DNA of 64,000 bases from Mastigocoleus testarum BC008 (GCF_001456025.1 NZ_LMTZ01000045.1:33528-97527), one strand, 5' to 3'. Positions 36,465 through 46,700 are shown, counted from the first letter of the stretch. The notes: generated by a model not told the origin, from the letters alone. Translations and numbers: made by a program.

Positions 36465-38894
36465 ATGCGAGTTTCTTCGGCAACAATTTTTACATTGGCG
36501 ACTTTAGCGGCTAGCAACATTACAACGAAAGTAAATGCTGCAACTCCGAATCATGAAGCCCAAAAAGAATCAGCTGATAGTGTTGTGGTTCCTACAACCG
36601 AAGAAACACCACCGCAGGTTGAAAATGTTGCTGCACCAGAAACGGAAGAAGTCCAACAATTTTCCCAAAATCATTCTCGGGTGGAAAGTGGAAAGAGTAA
36701 CAATTTGCCAGTTATTGGGAGAATTCAGAATAAAGTTGAAGAAATTCAAAACCAAGAAGTATCTGAATCTAAGCAATCTAACAAATCAAATAAATTTAAC
36801 AAATCTAGAGAAATAGATAATTCTCCTGTTGTCATTTCCTCTTCTCCAGAAATTAAAAAAAATATTTCAGATCGACAGGTTTCAGTTCAAACTACTTCAA
36901 ATCAAAGCACCTCAAATCAAAGCACTTCAACTCAAAATATTTCAAATCAAAGTACTTCAACTCAAAGCATTTCAAATCAAAGCACCTCAAATCAAAGTAC
37001 TTCAACTCAAAATATTTCAAATCAAAGCACTTCAACTCAAAGCATTTCAAATCAAAGTATTTCAAATCAAAATACTTCCGATAAGAATATTTCAAATATC
37101 AAGCAAACTACACAAACACCTCAAATACAGCGCGATAATACAATTCCCGACAATAATGATTTAGTAGTTCCAGCAATCGAGGTACGAGTAGTTGGTGCGA
37201 CACAAGAGTTAGAAGCAATAATTCGCCAAGTCATAAAAACACAAGTTGGTGGAGATACAAACCAAAGTCAGTTACAAAAAGATGTAACAGCAATTTTGAA
37301 TACTGGTTTATTTAGTAACGCCAATGTCAGCAGTGGTGAAACTGAGTTTGGTTTAAAAGTGGTATATCGAGTCGAACCTTTAATAGTTCGCTCTTTGCAG
37401 CTTTCCGGTGCGAAAGCATTGAAATATCAAGTAGCAATTGAGCCATTTAAATCCCAAATTGGTCAACCCATTAGTCCATCCACGCTAAAAAATGCCGTTA
37501 AAGAAATTAATCAATGGTATAAAGACAACGGTTACAGTTTGGCAAGAGTATTAGAAATTAAACCCAACCCCCAAGGAAGTTTAACTCTACAGGTCGCAGA
37601 AGGGGTAGTAGGTGAGATTAAATTTCAGTTTGTGAATGAGGAAGGTGAAACCGTAAGCGATCGAGGTAAAGCTGTAAAAGGTCGAACAAAACCTGATTTT
37701 TTACGACAACAGCTGCAGTTAAAGTCCGGTGCAGTTTTTCAAGATAAAGTAGTACGACAAGATTTGCAAAAACTTTATGGTTTAGGGTTATTTGAAAGTG
37801 CCAATGTAGCCTTAGATGGTGACGCAAATAAAGTTGATGTAATTTATAAACTTAAAGAACTTGGAGCCCGTTCTGTCAACTTGGGTGGTAATTTCAACGC
37901 CGATCAAGGTATCGTGGGTACCTTTACTTATCGCGACCAAAATGTTCGCGGTACCAACGATAATCTAGGAGTCAATGTCCAAGCAGGTAGACGCCATTTA
38001 GGATTTGATGCTAAATTTACTAGCCCCTATCGCTCCAGCAATCCCGATCGTTTGGGTTACAGTATTAATGCTTTTCGTCGTCGCGGACTTTCCGAAACAT
38101 TTGATGATGAAATTAAACTAGTCAACGGAGACAAAGTACGCCAAGGTAAATTTGGAGCAAGCTTCCAACTGCAAAAACCAATTGATGATTGGAATGCGAC
38201 CTTGGGACTAAATTACACCCGTACTAGTATTCGCGATCGCAAAGGTCGAGTTACCGCTAAAGATGAACTCAACAACCCACTAACTTTAAGTGGTACTGGT
38301 GTAGACGATTTAACAACTGTTTCCTTAAGTGCGACAAAAGACCAAAGAGATAATCTTATTAATCCTACAAAAGGCTCTGTTTTAACCCTAAGTTCCGAAC
38401 AATCTATTCCTTTGGGACTAGGTAATATTTCCATGAATCGCCTGCAAGCCAATTACAGTCAGTACGTACCAGTAAAGTTATTTAAATCTGACAAAACTCA
38501 AGTTTTTGCCTTTAACGCCCAAGCAGGTACTGTAATTGGCGACTTACCACCTTATGAAACCTTCAATTTAGGTGGTTCCCACTCAGTACGCGGTTACAGT
38601 GGAGGTAAAGTTGGTAGCGGTCGCAGTTATATACTTGCTTCTGCTGAATATCGTTTTCCTCTTCCCGTTGTAAAATCCCTCGGTGGAGTAGTATTTGCTG
38701 ATTTTGCATCGGATCTTGGTTCCGGAGATACTGTATTGGCAGATCCTGCAGGAGCAAGGGGTAAGCCTGGTAGTGGTTTTGGAGTTGGTGCAGGTATTAG
38801 AGTGAACTCTCCCCTAGGCTTAATTCGCGCTGATTATGGTATTACCGATCAAGGAGAAAGCCAACTACATTTTGGTTTTGGTCACAGATTCTGA
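36465..38894 (+). CDS. Omp85/BamA-family outer-membrane protein
   Basis: This 809-residue protein belongs to the outer-membrane beta-barrel insertion family. The signal peptide is residues 1-26 (ending KVNAATPN). Residues 27-215 are low-complexity and contain a five-residue tandem repeat. POTRA-type domains occupy about 222-480 (IEVRVVGATQELEAIIRQVI, then VRSLQLSGAKALKYQVAIEP and LQLKSGAVFQDKVVRQDL). The surface-antigen barrel runs from 490 to the end, with the family motif SVRGYSGGKVGSG and the C-terminal aromatic GFGHRF. It would work in assembly of barrel proteins or as a paralogue with a transport role. Divergent from the LpxB-related gene, which also points to envelope biogenesis. Confidence 0.93.
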   Translation: MRVSSATIFTLATLAASNITTKVNAATPNHEAQKESADSVVVPTTEETPPQVENVAAPETEEVQQFSQNHSRVESGKSNNLPVIGRIQNKVEEIQNQEVSESKQSNKSNKFNKSREIDNSPVVISSSPEIKKNISDRQVSVQTTSNQSTSNQSTSTQNISNQSTSTQSISNQSTSNQSTSTQNISNQSTSTQSISNQSISNQNTSDKNISNIKQTTQTPQIQRDNTIPDNNDLVVPAIEVRVVGATQELEAIIRQVIKTQVGGDTNQSQLQKDVTAILNTGLFSNANVSSGETEFGLKVVYRVEPLIVRSLQLSGAKALKYQVAIEPFKSQIGQPISPSTLKNAVKEINQWYKDNGYSLARVLEIKPNPQGSLTLQVAEGVVGEIKFQFVNEEGETVSDRGKAVKGRTKPDFLRQQLQLKSGAVFQDKVVRQDLQKLYGLGLFESANVALDGDANKVDVIYKLKELGARSVNLGGNFNADQGIVGTFTYRDQNVRGTNDNLGVNVQAGRRHLGFDAKFTSPYRSSNPDRLGYSINAFRRRGLSETFDDEIKLVNGDKVRQGKFGASFQLQKPIDDWNATLGLNYTRTSIRDRKGRVTAKDELNNPLTLSGTGVDDLTTVSLSATKDQRDNLINPTKGSVLTLSSEQSIPLGLGNISMNRLQANYSQYVPVKLFKSDKTQVFAFNAQAGTVIGDLPPYETFNLGGSHSVRGYSGGKVGSGRSYILASAEYRFPLPVVKSLGGVVFADFASDLGSGDTVLADPAGARGKPGSGFGVGAGIRVNSPLGLIRADYGITDQGESQLHFGFGHRF
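36894..37103. repeat. 15-bp tandem repeat in the Omp85 gene
   Basis: Fourteen 15-bp units encode the five-residue consensus [TI]-S-[NT]-Q-[SN] (TSNQS, TSTQN, ISNQS and so on) between the signal peptide and the first POTRA domain. The last two units have decayed. The region lacks stops in other frames, which creates long shadow ORFs on both strands. Confidence 0.92.
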
Positions 38895-39374
38895 TATCTT
38901 ATACAGATTTAAATGTTAATTTTAGATATGATTATGTGCACTTTTTTAGCGCATAATTTTTTGGCAACCGTAATAAATAATGTTGGGAAATATCTAGATT
39001 GAAAAATCATATTAAATTTATATCCGTAACAGAAAAAGCAGGTAATATGATGTCAGTCTAATTACGCATGTAATTCTAATTGCCCCGATTGAATTAATTA
39101 ACAATTGAGGGTTTACATCTTAACTATCACAAACAGCAAAAATGCTGGTTTTTCAATCCTAGTTTCTGTTTCAGCAACTGATGAATCCAAAGATTAAAGT
39201 TTGATTCTGTAGGTTTTAATTCTGTAAACTTTGATTCTGTAAACTTTAATTTTGGATTTTAATCTTGGATTTTAATTTAGAATACTAGGCTTACTGGTAG
39301 CCCTCCTCTAAAATCAAATAGACTGCCTAGACTAACTTTTAAAATCAATTGCAAATCTAACACTTTAAATCACT
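38895..39374. other. Gap with degenerate T-rich repeats
   Basis: A 480-bp gap. At 39193-39285 several degenerate copies of a unit like TTTGATTCTGTAAAC or TTTTAATTCTG follow one another. No gene or RNA is recognised. The promoter of the kinase gene should lie here. Confidence 0.45.
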
Positions 39375-41036
39375 ATGCTAGTTGGTACAACCTTGCAGGG
39401 TGGAAAATATACTCTAAACCAAGAAATAGGTAAGGGTGGCTTTGGTATTACTTACAAAGCAACTCATGAATACTTAAATCAGGAGGTAGTAATAAAAACA
39501 ATCAACCAAAAACTCCAAAAACATCCTGATTTTGCTAAATTTCAGCGCCAATTTCAAGATGAAGCAAGAAGACTAGCAACTTGCAGCCACCCAAACATTG
39601 TCCGGGTGAGTGATTTTTTTGTCGAAGATGGATTGCCTTACATGGTAATGGAATACATTGATGGAGAGACATTGGGAGAAGCATTTGTTCTGCCCAATAT
39701 TCCTTTACCAGAAAAAACAGCAGTTCACTATATCCGGCAAATTGCTGCTGCATTACAGGTTGTACATAAAAATAATTTATTACATCGGGATATTAAACCA
39801 GATAATATTATTTTACGCCGAGAAACTCAGGAAGTAGTTTTAATTGACTTTGGTATAGCTAGAGAATTTAATAACGGCGTCAAACAGACACATACTGGCA
39901 TGGTTTCCGAGGGTTATTCTCCCATCGAACAATATCTCTCCCATGCGACTCGTACCCCAGCAACAGATATTTATGGTTTGGCTGCAACTTTATATGCACT
40001 CTTAACAGGAAGTATACCGCTACCAGCCTTACTGCGGGATAGAGAAAAAATGCCCGCACCAAGGGAACTACAACCTCATTTAAGTGCAGCAGTAAATCAA
40101 GCAGTGATGCGTGGGATGGCTGTAGAAGCGAAGTTTCGTCCCCAAACGATTGATGACTGGCTAAAATTACTGCCAAGTAGCGAAAGTAGTTATGTTGCTC
40201 AACCAGTACCAACACATATGGTACAAACCATCGATTTATCTGCTAAAGTTCATCCGGAAAATTTACCCCAGCCAGAAAGGCATAGTAAACTTGCCGTTAA
40301 TTATCCAGTATCAGAATCAGATCGAAATACTCGCCCCAAAGATAAAAAAAATTTATCACCTAAGGTGTTTATTTTTGCTGGAGTGGCTGTAGTTACTGCT
40401 ACCACTAGTTTTGCTGTAACTAAAATGGCTTCCCAAAACCAACTACAGCCTTCTGAGTCTTTCAGCAATCCGATGATAGGAGAATCTGAAAATAATAATG
40501 AGAATAAAAATGTAACGAAATTATCAAAACCAGAAATTAAAGATTTACCAGCAAAGAAAACAAAGTCCACTACGAAGGTTACACGCAACACTAATAACCA
40601 AAGAAACTCAAAGCCAAATAGAAATTCAACAAAAACTGCAAATAGTAGCCAACAAGAGTTGCAAATTAATAAGGTTACTTCAGAAGAAGCATCAGGAAAA
40701 TCGAGTTACAACAACACTACAAATACTTCATCTCAGTCAACAAATGTAAAAGCAAAAAATATCCAACCTCGTAGTTCCGAACGGTCACCAATTAAACCAA
40801 AAACATCCCCTTCCCCATCTTTAATAGAGAGACTGCGACAAATCAGAGAATCTCGTCAGTCTCCATCTGCTCGAGAAAAATCAGCATCTCCAGAAAAAAA
40901 TGTGAACTCCAAGTTTCAAGCCAAACCCAAAACAACAGGTTCTAATCCTGTAGTTGTACCAACGCTACCATCAAATACTCAAACTAAATCAAACTCAGAT
41001 TTTAATCCTTCCTCTGTGGAAGTACCAACAAATTAA
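39375..41036 (+). CDS. Membrane-anchored Ser/Thr protein kinase
   Basis: This 553-residue Hanks-type kinase has an intact catalytic domain: glycine loop IGKGGFG at 18-24, Lys41, HRDIKPDN at 137-144 (catalytic Asp139), DFG at 158-160, and a P+1 region SEGYSPIEQY. A juxtamembrane stretch leads to one hydrophobic segment (about 333-348). A Ser/Asn/Lys-rich low-complexity tail of some 200 residues follows, probably outside the cytoplasm. There is no PASTA, WD40 or pentapeptide sensor. The target is unknown. Confidence 0.94.
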   Translation: MLVGTTLQGGKYTLNQEIGKGGFGITYKATHEYLNQEVVIKTINQKLQKHPDFAKFQRQFQDEARRLATCSHPNIVRVSDFFVEDGLPYMVMEYIDGETLGEAFVLPNIPLPEKTAVHYIRQIAAALQVVHKNNLLHRDIKPDNIILRRETQEVVLIDFGIAREFNNGVKQTHTGMVSEGYSPIEQYLSHATRTPATDIYGLAATLYALLTGSIPLPALLRDREKMPAPRELQPHLSAAVNQAVMRGMAVEAKFRPQTIDDWLKLLPSSESSYVAQPVPTHMVQTIDLSAKVHPENLPQPERHSKLAVNYPVSESDRNTRPKDKKNLSPKVFIFAGVAVVTATTSFAVTKMASQNQLQPSESFSNPMIGESENNNENKNVTKLSKPEIKDLPAKKTKSTTKVTRNTNNQRNSKPNRNSTKTANSSQQELQINKVTSEEASGKSSYNNTTNTSSQSTNVKAKNIQPRSSERSPIKPKTSPSPSLIERLRQIRESRQSPSAREKSASPEKNVNSKFQAKPKTTGSNPVVVPTLPSNTQTKSNSDFNPSSVEVPTN

Positions 41037-41058
41037 ATGCTGTTGGAAGACATATGCT

Positions 41059-42813
41059 TTAATATCCAGAATCTCTATCATTGCGAGTAGAATTACCATT
41101 ATTCATATTCAGTGAACACCTCAAAAGTTGTTCTACTTCTGGGGATATTTGAATTGGTAACTCTCCAGAACGAATATGTACGTCTGTTTGAGGAAATGGA
41201 ATTTCGATTTTATGTCTTTCTAAGGCTGCTTCTACATAGAAATTGAGGTCGCTTTTTATGTACTCTTGACTTGGAGGTCGATCTATCCAGACGAGTAATT
41301 CAAAGTTTAAAGAACTATCGCCAAATCCCTTAAAAAATACTTGTGGTTGCGGAACCTTGAGAACTTCTGAGTGTTTTGCAGCGGCTTCTAATAAAGCTGT
41401 TTTTACCAAATAAACATTAGAACTATAGGAGACCCCTACTGGTAAATGGATGCGGGAAATAGGATTACCGTGACTCCAGTTAATAACTTCTGATTCCAAG
41501 AAGCGAGAATTAGGCACAATAATAGAAACGCGATCTAAGGTGCGAATTGTCACGCTGCGAGCACCAATCTGTTCTACTGTTCCTGTATGGTCTCCTACTT
41601 TAATAAAATCCCCTACTTGAATTGGACGCTCGAAAATTAATACAATTCCACTACCAAAGTTTTTAGCAATATCTTGGAAACCAAAACCGATACCTACACC
41701 CAAAGCACTTGCCAAAATTGCTAAGGAACTTAAATCTACACCCCATATTTGGAGAAGAATAATTCCTCCAATCGCAATTATCAGGTACTTAAATACGACT
41801 GCAGCAGCTTCTTGTGCTCCCCGACTAATTCGCAATAATCGTAAAACTCGAGAGCGTAATATATTGGTAGCTGCACCTGCAACAATAAATAATCCACAAA
41901 ATAAGCAAGCCAGAATCAGTATCTCGATAACCGAAGAAGACTTTCCTCCAAAAGGTAAAATCTTTGCCGTAAGGCTATACAGTATCTGGTTGGTGATATT
42001 GAAACTCCACCGGCGAGTTAATGGGAACAGGTTGCTGATGTAAAGTATTATGCCAACCCATAAAGCTGTTCGTACCAGTATCAGAGTAGATTTTAAAAGA
42101 AAATTGAATGTTTTGTACTGCTCCTCATCATTCTTACCATTAGATGATTCGTCATCGGTTGATTGATTTGAACCCAATAGTGGAGTCAATCTATTACGTG
42201 CGATTTGCCATAAACCACCCAAAAGCTTATGACACACAGCCCCTAGAACTACAATTACTGTACTTACAATTGAGGCATAACGAATAAAACTTGCACTTCT
42301 TTCTCTTCGAGCAGCATTAATTGCTCGAGTTATCTCTTGTCGCCAAAAATTAGCTTGTGCTTTACGATCTGCGTTATAAGGTGGAACAGTATCATTATTA
42401 GTAACCGTAAATAAATCTTTGCCGTTGATCGTGATTACGGGAGATCGATCTTTTGTTTCAATTTCAACTCTCGGTGCTTCTTCAGATTGAATAAATTTTT
42501 CTAGCTCCCGATTTACTTTTTTAGCCCTTTCTTTAGGTTCTAAATTCTCGCTACCCGCAAGTCTAAAAAGTTTGTTTCCATCAACGACAACAGGAGCTGT
42601 TTTATCGTTATCCAATAGAGCCGAAGCTGGGTTGGATACGAAACAAAACGAGAGCAAAAAACCAAGGAGCGCAATACTGATAAATTTGAATGTTGAATTT
42701 TTCAGGTAACTTCGGTATGGAAGCATACCAATACAACGCATCTTTCTCATATAAGCAAATAGTTGTGGAGGAGCTGATAGCAGGAAAGATAAACAATAAT
42801 TTATGTTTCCCAA
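41059..42813 (-). CDS. Large MscS-family mechanosensitive channel
   Basis: At 584 residues this is much longer than E. coli MscS. An N-terminal signal or membrane segment (about 43-66, LGFLLSFCFVSNPASA) precedes a periplasmic domain of 120 residues. Several membrane helices (about 170-365) follow, and the pore region ILASALGVGIGFGFQDIAKNFGSG carries the Gly/Ala pattern of MscS TM3. The beta domain shows GDFIKVGDHTGTVEQIGARS and IIVPNSRFLESEVINW. Several in-frame Met residues (1, 22, 25, 30) precede the hydrophobic segment; Met30 gives the most normal signal peptide. The gene is convergent with the kinase gene. Confidence 0.9.
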   Translation of the reverse strand: MGNINYCLSFLLSAPPQLFAYMRKMRCIGMLPYRSYLKNSTFKFISIALLGFLLSFCFVSNPASALLDNDKTAPVVVDGNKLFRLAGSENLEPKERAKKVNRELEKFIQSEEAPRVEIETKDRSPVITINGKDLFTVTNNDTVPPYNADRKAQANFWRQEITRAINAARRERSASFIRYASIVSTVIVVLGAVCHKLLGGLWQIARNRLTPLLGSNQSTDDESSNGKNDEEQYKTFNFLLKSTLILVRTALWVGIILYISNLFPLTRRWSFNITNQILYSLTAKILPFGGKSSSVIEILILACLFCGLFIVAGAATNILRSRVLRLLRISRGAQEAAAVVFKYLIIAIGGIILLQIWGVDLSSLAILASALGVGIGFGFQDIAKNFGSGIVLIFERPIQVGDFIKVGDHTGTVEQIGARSVTIRTLDRVSIIVPNSRFLESEVINWSHGNPISRIHLPVGVSYSSNVYLVKTALLEAAAKHSEVLKVPQPQVFFKGFGDSSLNFELLVWIDRPPSQEYIKSDLNFYVEAALERHKIEIPFPQTDVHIRSGELPIQISPEVEQLLRCSLNMNNGNSTRNDRDSGY

Positions 42814-44407
42814 TTGTGTAGTTTAGCGAAAATTCCTATCAGTTTTTATGTTTTATCAGCTTCAGTAGAAAAAACTACCCATTCACCAATAGAAGTTGAC
42901 TTGTATAGATGTGTCTTCAAGTTTTGAAGTCTAAGGTTGAAATTTTCAAGTTAAAATACTTGACTTCCTATTGTGGAAAGACTTTTAAGAAACTTGTCAA
43001 CGACCCCGCACTACTGTTTTTACTCTTGTTAATATTCCACGGACAATCCTCTTGTCCCGTGTCGTTTTTCCTCCCCGACTTATTCGGTGCAGCCACCTCG
43101 TAGGATAAAGTACGGGGTTTCCGAACTCCCGCGAGATTTTTATGAATTTCTAATATACTTCTAATGTGAATTAAATTTAGTTTTGTTATATCAAAGGTTT
43201 CAAGAATCGGCGTAAATCACATTTGTGATTATTCCCACGAATTTACGTTATTCCAGCTTCTAATTCACATAAGGTGTAACACGTAAGTTTATCCCAAAGT
43301 AGATCTGACCAGTTCTTCCGAGTGGTAATTATTGGCGATAAATTTCTTAATATTAATTTATACCAAGCATAAAGTCAGCAAGTACAAAAAACTGTAGGAT
43401 AGATCGACCAAATATTCTACTCTGAAATAAAATTAGGTACAGAGTGGACTTAAGAAAGTATTAAGTCTCTGCACAATATCAATTCTATATATTGATCACA
43501 TCCTCAATGGATTAAACTATATAGCAATATAGTTAATTAGTTTTTGGTCGTTATTTAAGTCTCTTTATGTGGGCTTTTCTGTTGTTAATGACGGATTGCA
43601 CTTATTTTCTCTAATTGAGGTTATTAGTCAGCTTGCAATAAATACAACAAGCAATTTAAGTTTTAGTTAATACTTGAATCTCAGTATTTTTGGTTTTCAG
43701 TATTCAATGAAATACACTTACCTGACAAGAGAAAGAACTCTGTAGCATTTGGAGTCTTAGTATCGGAATATCAACCTTGGTTTAAGTTCATTACAACTTA
43801 ATGAAACCTTGACAAAAAATGTCTTAACTATAATTTCATAGACTAGTACATATTTTATTTATATAGTTTTTGAAATATATGAAAATCTAAACTTGTCAAT
43901 CTACCATTATAGCTTAAACATCAAATAATTTAATACCAAGTTCAATTTAAAAATACTTGTGTATTTATTAAAAATCAAGAAACTTTGTTATGAGAACTTA
44001 ATGCTTCCAATATGAAATTTACCTATATTTTAACTTGAATAAGTGCAATAAGTTGCTGTATTTTTCATGCTTTATAAACTAAAGCTATATTCAGTCATAG
44101 ATTATGGATATTAATTGAAAATCCTCTCTATGAGGAGGTTGTAAAGCTTTTTTTCAAAGAGAATGATTGATAATTAAAATTTTGTTAAATAATCTGTAGT
44201 TTTTTTTGAAGAAATATCCCTTAATTAATCTTGCTTATTACTCATACAGGTAAAGGACGAGAAAAATATTGATTTATATGACTAATTACTGATTTAAATT
44301 ATCAAATCCAAAAAAAAATTTTAAAAGTTAAAAAAATCGTAAGTATAGTTAATTTAAGCAGTTAATTGAATAACATAGAAACAAATCAATTTAATCTGGT
44401 GTATTAG
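42814..44407. other. 1.6-kb gap with a structured element
   Basis: This is the longest gap in the window. It holds the structured element at 43001-43135 and a hairpin AATCACA / TGTGATT near 43216-43231, which lies within a larger CGTAAAT / ATTTACG inverted repeat. About 1.1 kb of AT-rich DNA follows to the next gene. The 64-codon frame at 42909-43103 runs antisense across the structured element and is not credible as a gene. Confidence 0.5.
43001..43135 (-). ncRNA. Structured RNA-like element, candidate HEARO/omega-RNA relative
   Basis: Read on the minus strand, a long-range stem joins AACCCCGTACT-side bases 43109-43118 to 43003-43012. All ten positions pair if one G-U is allowed, while the plus strand would have a C-A mismatch there, which favours a minus-strand RNA. 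Inside are a 9-bp hairpin with one bulge (43038-43061; arms CACGGGACAA and TTGTCCGTG) and a short hairpin CCGA-ATAAG-TCGG (43075-43087). The layout, with GGCTGCACCGAATAAGTCGG in the middle, recalls HEARO RNAs, the guide RNAs of IscB elements, which often occur alone in cyanobacteria. No IscB gene follows. Structure is seen; the family is an inference from memory. Confidence 0.45.
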
Positions 44408-44785
44408 ATGGAATCAGTAGAAAAACAAATTCTGACTTTGAGTTATAAATTAGATGCTCTCTGTCAAAAAATTGAAGTACTCGATCAAAAACTTTCTCAA
44501 GTTATATCTAGTTGTGATTCAGAACGAAAACAATCAATACAAAACCTGTGGGAAAACATCGATGTTGAAAACTATCAATCGAGCGTACGCTTCAACACAG
44601 AGCCAGAACTGGAACACAAGGACATATTGAGTGATGGTATTTATCCTGAAGGAAATCTAGATGGTGGAGAAAAGCAGTTAACCCCAGAGATTCAAATTCA
44701 ACGGCTAACAGCCCAATTAACTGCTGCATATAATCGTATTGCAGCTTTAGAAGAGCAGCTATTACTCAAGAGGATTAAATCTTGA
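44408..44785 (+). CDS. Coiled-coil hypothetical protein
   Basis: This 125-residue acidic protein is not a family I can name. The N-terminal helix (residues 3-36) has heptad spacing (LTLSYKLDALCQKIEVLDQK), the middle is polar, and the C-terminus (ITPE-type start, IQRLTAQLTAAYNRIAALEE) forms a second coiled coil. No signal or membrane segment. The C-terminal pattern is one I associate with small conserved cyanobacterial proteins. It stands alone. Confidence 0.65.
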   Translation: MESVEKQILTLSYKLDALCQKIEVLDQKLSQVISSCDSERKQSIQNLWENIDVENYQSSVRFNTEPELEHKDILSDGIYPEGNLDGGEKQLTPEIQIQRLTAQLTAAYNRIAALEEQLLLKRIKS

Positions 44786-45394
44786 AGCGCAGCAACAGCA
44801 TATATTTTTCCTAGAAATCTAAAGTATTTATCTGTAAGTAAGACAAGAGAAAACTCATTTTTTCTTTGCCACCATAAAGATAGTGAGCGATTACAAGTAA
44901 ATTTAGTTAAAAGGACTTTACAAAAAAAACATAATTCTAAGCTCCATAGTTTTCAAACCAGAGATCCTATAGGAATAAAGATGGTAAACCCAATATGCTA
45001 GTCACTTCTTAACATTTGACAGTCAATCTGGTGCAGCCGAAATGGCAAATATCTATAAAGCAAGTTGCTAGATGCATTGGACATGGGGTGATAGATCCCA
45101 GTCTCTGGCGTTTGAATTTTAATTCGTTTAATTTGAGCTCAAAGGATTTATGTGTCTCATTTAGGTCGTCAGACTCTCTTTTGACCGCAAACAAAAAATA
45201 GGATTTGACAGACAGATATTTCCCAATAAAATGCTGCATCAGCAAAGCGAACAATGATTGAAGCAACAAGCCTAAAAGATTATTTCTGCTAAAAGCCTAA
45301 ATTCTACCCCAGAGGAGTGTAAGACAGGCGCAGACTTTAGCAGAGTATCTTTATCTTGGAGATATTGGAAATCCAAAGTGTGAGAGATTGTAAA
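44786..45394. other. Gap between convergent genes
   Basis: Short ORFs on both strands (around 45009-45269) overlap each other and show no recognisable protein pattern. No terminator with a T run was found. Confidence 0.35.
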
Positions 45395-46648
45395 TTAGCG
45401 ATTGTTCGAGGGAGGACTGTAGTAACGTTCAAGTTGTCCTTCTATAGCTTGCAAAAATTGCTTCTGTTGCCAATCATGACTTAGAGAAGCAGCAATACAA
45501 AGACCTCCAGCACCTACACCTTCTTTAACAAAACCTTGTTCATAAATTTGCAGTTGAGAATAGCGAGAATTAGTAAAATAGAGTTGAGTTGCAAGTAGTA
45601 CTGGGGTTTGTTCTCTGAAGTTTTTTTCTTTAATAGTTTTTTCAGTAGTTTCTTCAGTAAATTTACGTTGGTGTTTACGTTGGTGTTCGCGAAGGAATTT
45701 ATATTCGTGAGAACCAATTTGTTTTGCTAATTCAACGGTTCCTCCTGTGGGGTCTTCTGCAACCCAACGTGTTGTACCTACTACTACTTGTTTGGATTCC
45801 CAATTAAGATTATTTTCGTGAGCGATCGCGCTCGCTAAAGCATAAACAGCCAGCATTTGTGTACCTCCTGCTAGCAACACGCCACAGTTACGACTAGCAG
45901 CAATTGTCATTCCCGCAACAAAAACCTGCATGGGGTCGCCAACCGCAGCAATTAATTGTAATGGGCGATGAACGATATCAGTACGGAAGTCAGAGAATTG
46001 TCTTCCTGGGAATATTCTCTGATTCATCATCTCCAAACCTGTTTGCACTAGCTGTAATTTTTGTTCGTGATTACAGACTGGATGACTGCTGTTTACCTTG
46101 CCAGCGGCATTAATACCCAAAGCTGTTAAGATAGCTAGTGCCGTGGTAGTACCACCAACAACACATTCACCAATAATCAAGTACCTGTTGTGAATTTGTT
46201 TGCTTAGGCGTTCTCCCCAAAGTAAACCTCTTTCTAGTAAATGCTGTACCTTGGATAGTTCCATTGCATTTCCCTGACTCAAGCATCTTGCTGGTACGCC
46301 ACCCACATCAATTACCGGTACTGGGGGGGGTTGAGGTAATCCTGTATTAAATACATGAAGTGGTATATTTAGTGATTCTATTATTGCCCTGGAAATAATT
46401 GTGGGAGAAGCTCCTGCGATTAAGGGCGGTAAAGGGTATTTAGGTTGATGGTTTGCACCATAATATAAAAATTCAGCATCTGCACAAGCAGTATATTTTC
46501 GATTTTCTGGAGTTTTACCCGCAGCAGAAATACCAGGAATTAAGGCAGTTTCTGTAAATCCTAAAACACAAGCAAAAGTAGGCTGACAGTCCCTGTATTG
46601 TTGCAGCCATTTTTTAGCTTGTTCTGTTTGAGTATAAATACGAATCAC
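45395..46648 (-). CDS. cobT: CobT-like nicotinate-nucleotide phosphoribosyltransferase (TIGR00303 type)
   Basis: It is predicted to activate the lower ligand of the corrinoid cofactor (pseudocobalamin in most cyanobacteria). Residues include VLGFTETALIPGISAAGKTPE, HVFNTGLPQPPPVPVIDVGG, IIGECVVGGTTTALAILTAL and VFVAGMTIAASRNCGVLLAG, matching this cyanobacterial/archaeal branch. Close to the C-terminus there is an insertion of about 35 charged residues (KFLREHQRKHQRKFTEETTE and more) before PVLLATQLYF, built partly from a 12-bp duplication. It is followed upstream by the DUF2232 gene on the same strand, the usual neighbour. Confidence 0.87.
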   Translation of the reverse strand: MIRIYTQTEQAKKWLQQYRDCQPTFACVLGFTETALIPGISAAGKTPENRKYTACADAEFLYYGANHQPKYPLPPLIAGASPTIISRAIIESLNIPLHVFNTGLPQPPPVPVIDVGGVPARCLSQGNAMELSKVQHLLERGLLWGERLSKQIHNRYLIIGECVVGGTTTALAILTALGINAAGKVNSSHPVCNHEQKLQLVQTGLEMMNQRIFPGRQFSDFRTDIVHRPLQLIAAVGDPMQVFVAGMTIAASRNCGVLLAGGTQMLAVYALASAIAHENNLNWESKQVVVGTTRWVAEDPTGGTVELAKQIGSHEYKFLREHQRKHQRKFTEETTEKTIKEKNFREQTPVLLATQLYFTNSRYSQLQIYEQGFVKEGVGAGGLCIAASLSHDWQQKQFLQAIEGQLERYYSPPSNNR

Positions 46649-46700
46649 TGGTAATTAAAGATTCTTATTTTTCCTCCCCTACCCGTTCCTTATTTATTAA

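Noticed and set aside
36829..37164. Long frames on both strands inside the Omp85 gene, and a possible CRISPR-like array
   Set aside because: They arise because the 15-bp coding repeat has no stop codon in several frames. Units are contiguous without spacers, so it is not a CRISPR array.
42909..43103. 64-codon plus-strand frame
   Set aside because: It runs antisense across the structured element and has no protein-like features.
45009..45269. Opposing short ORFs before cobT
   Set aside because: Both overlap the same DNA, lack a recognisable pattern and sit between convergent genes.
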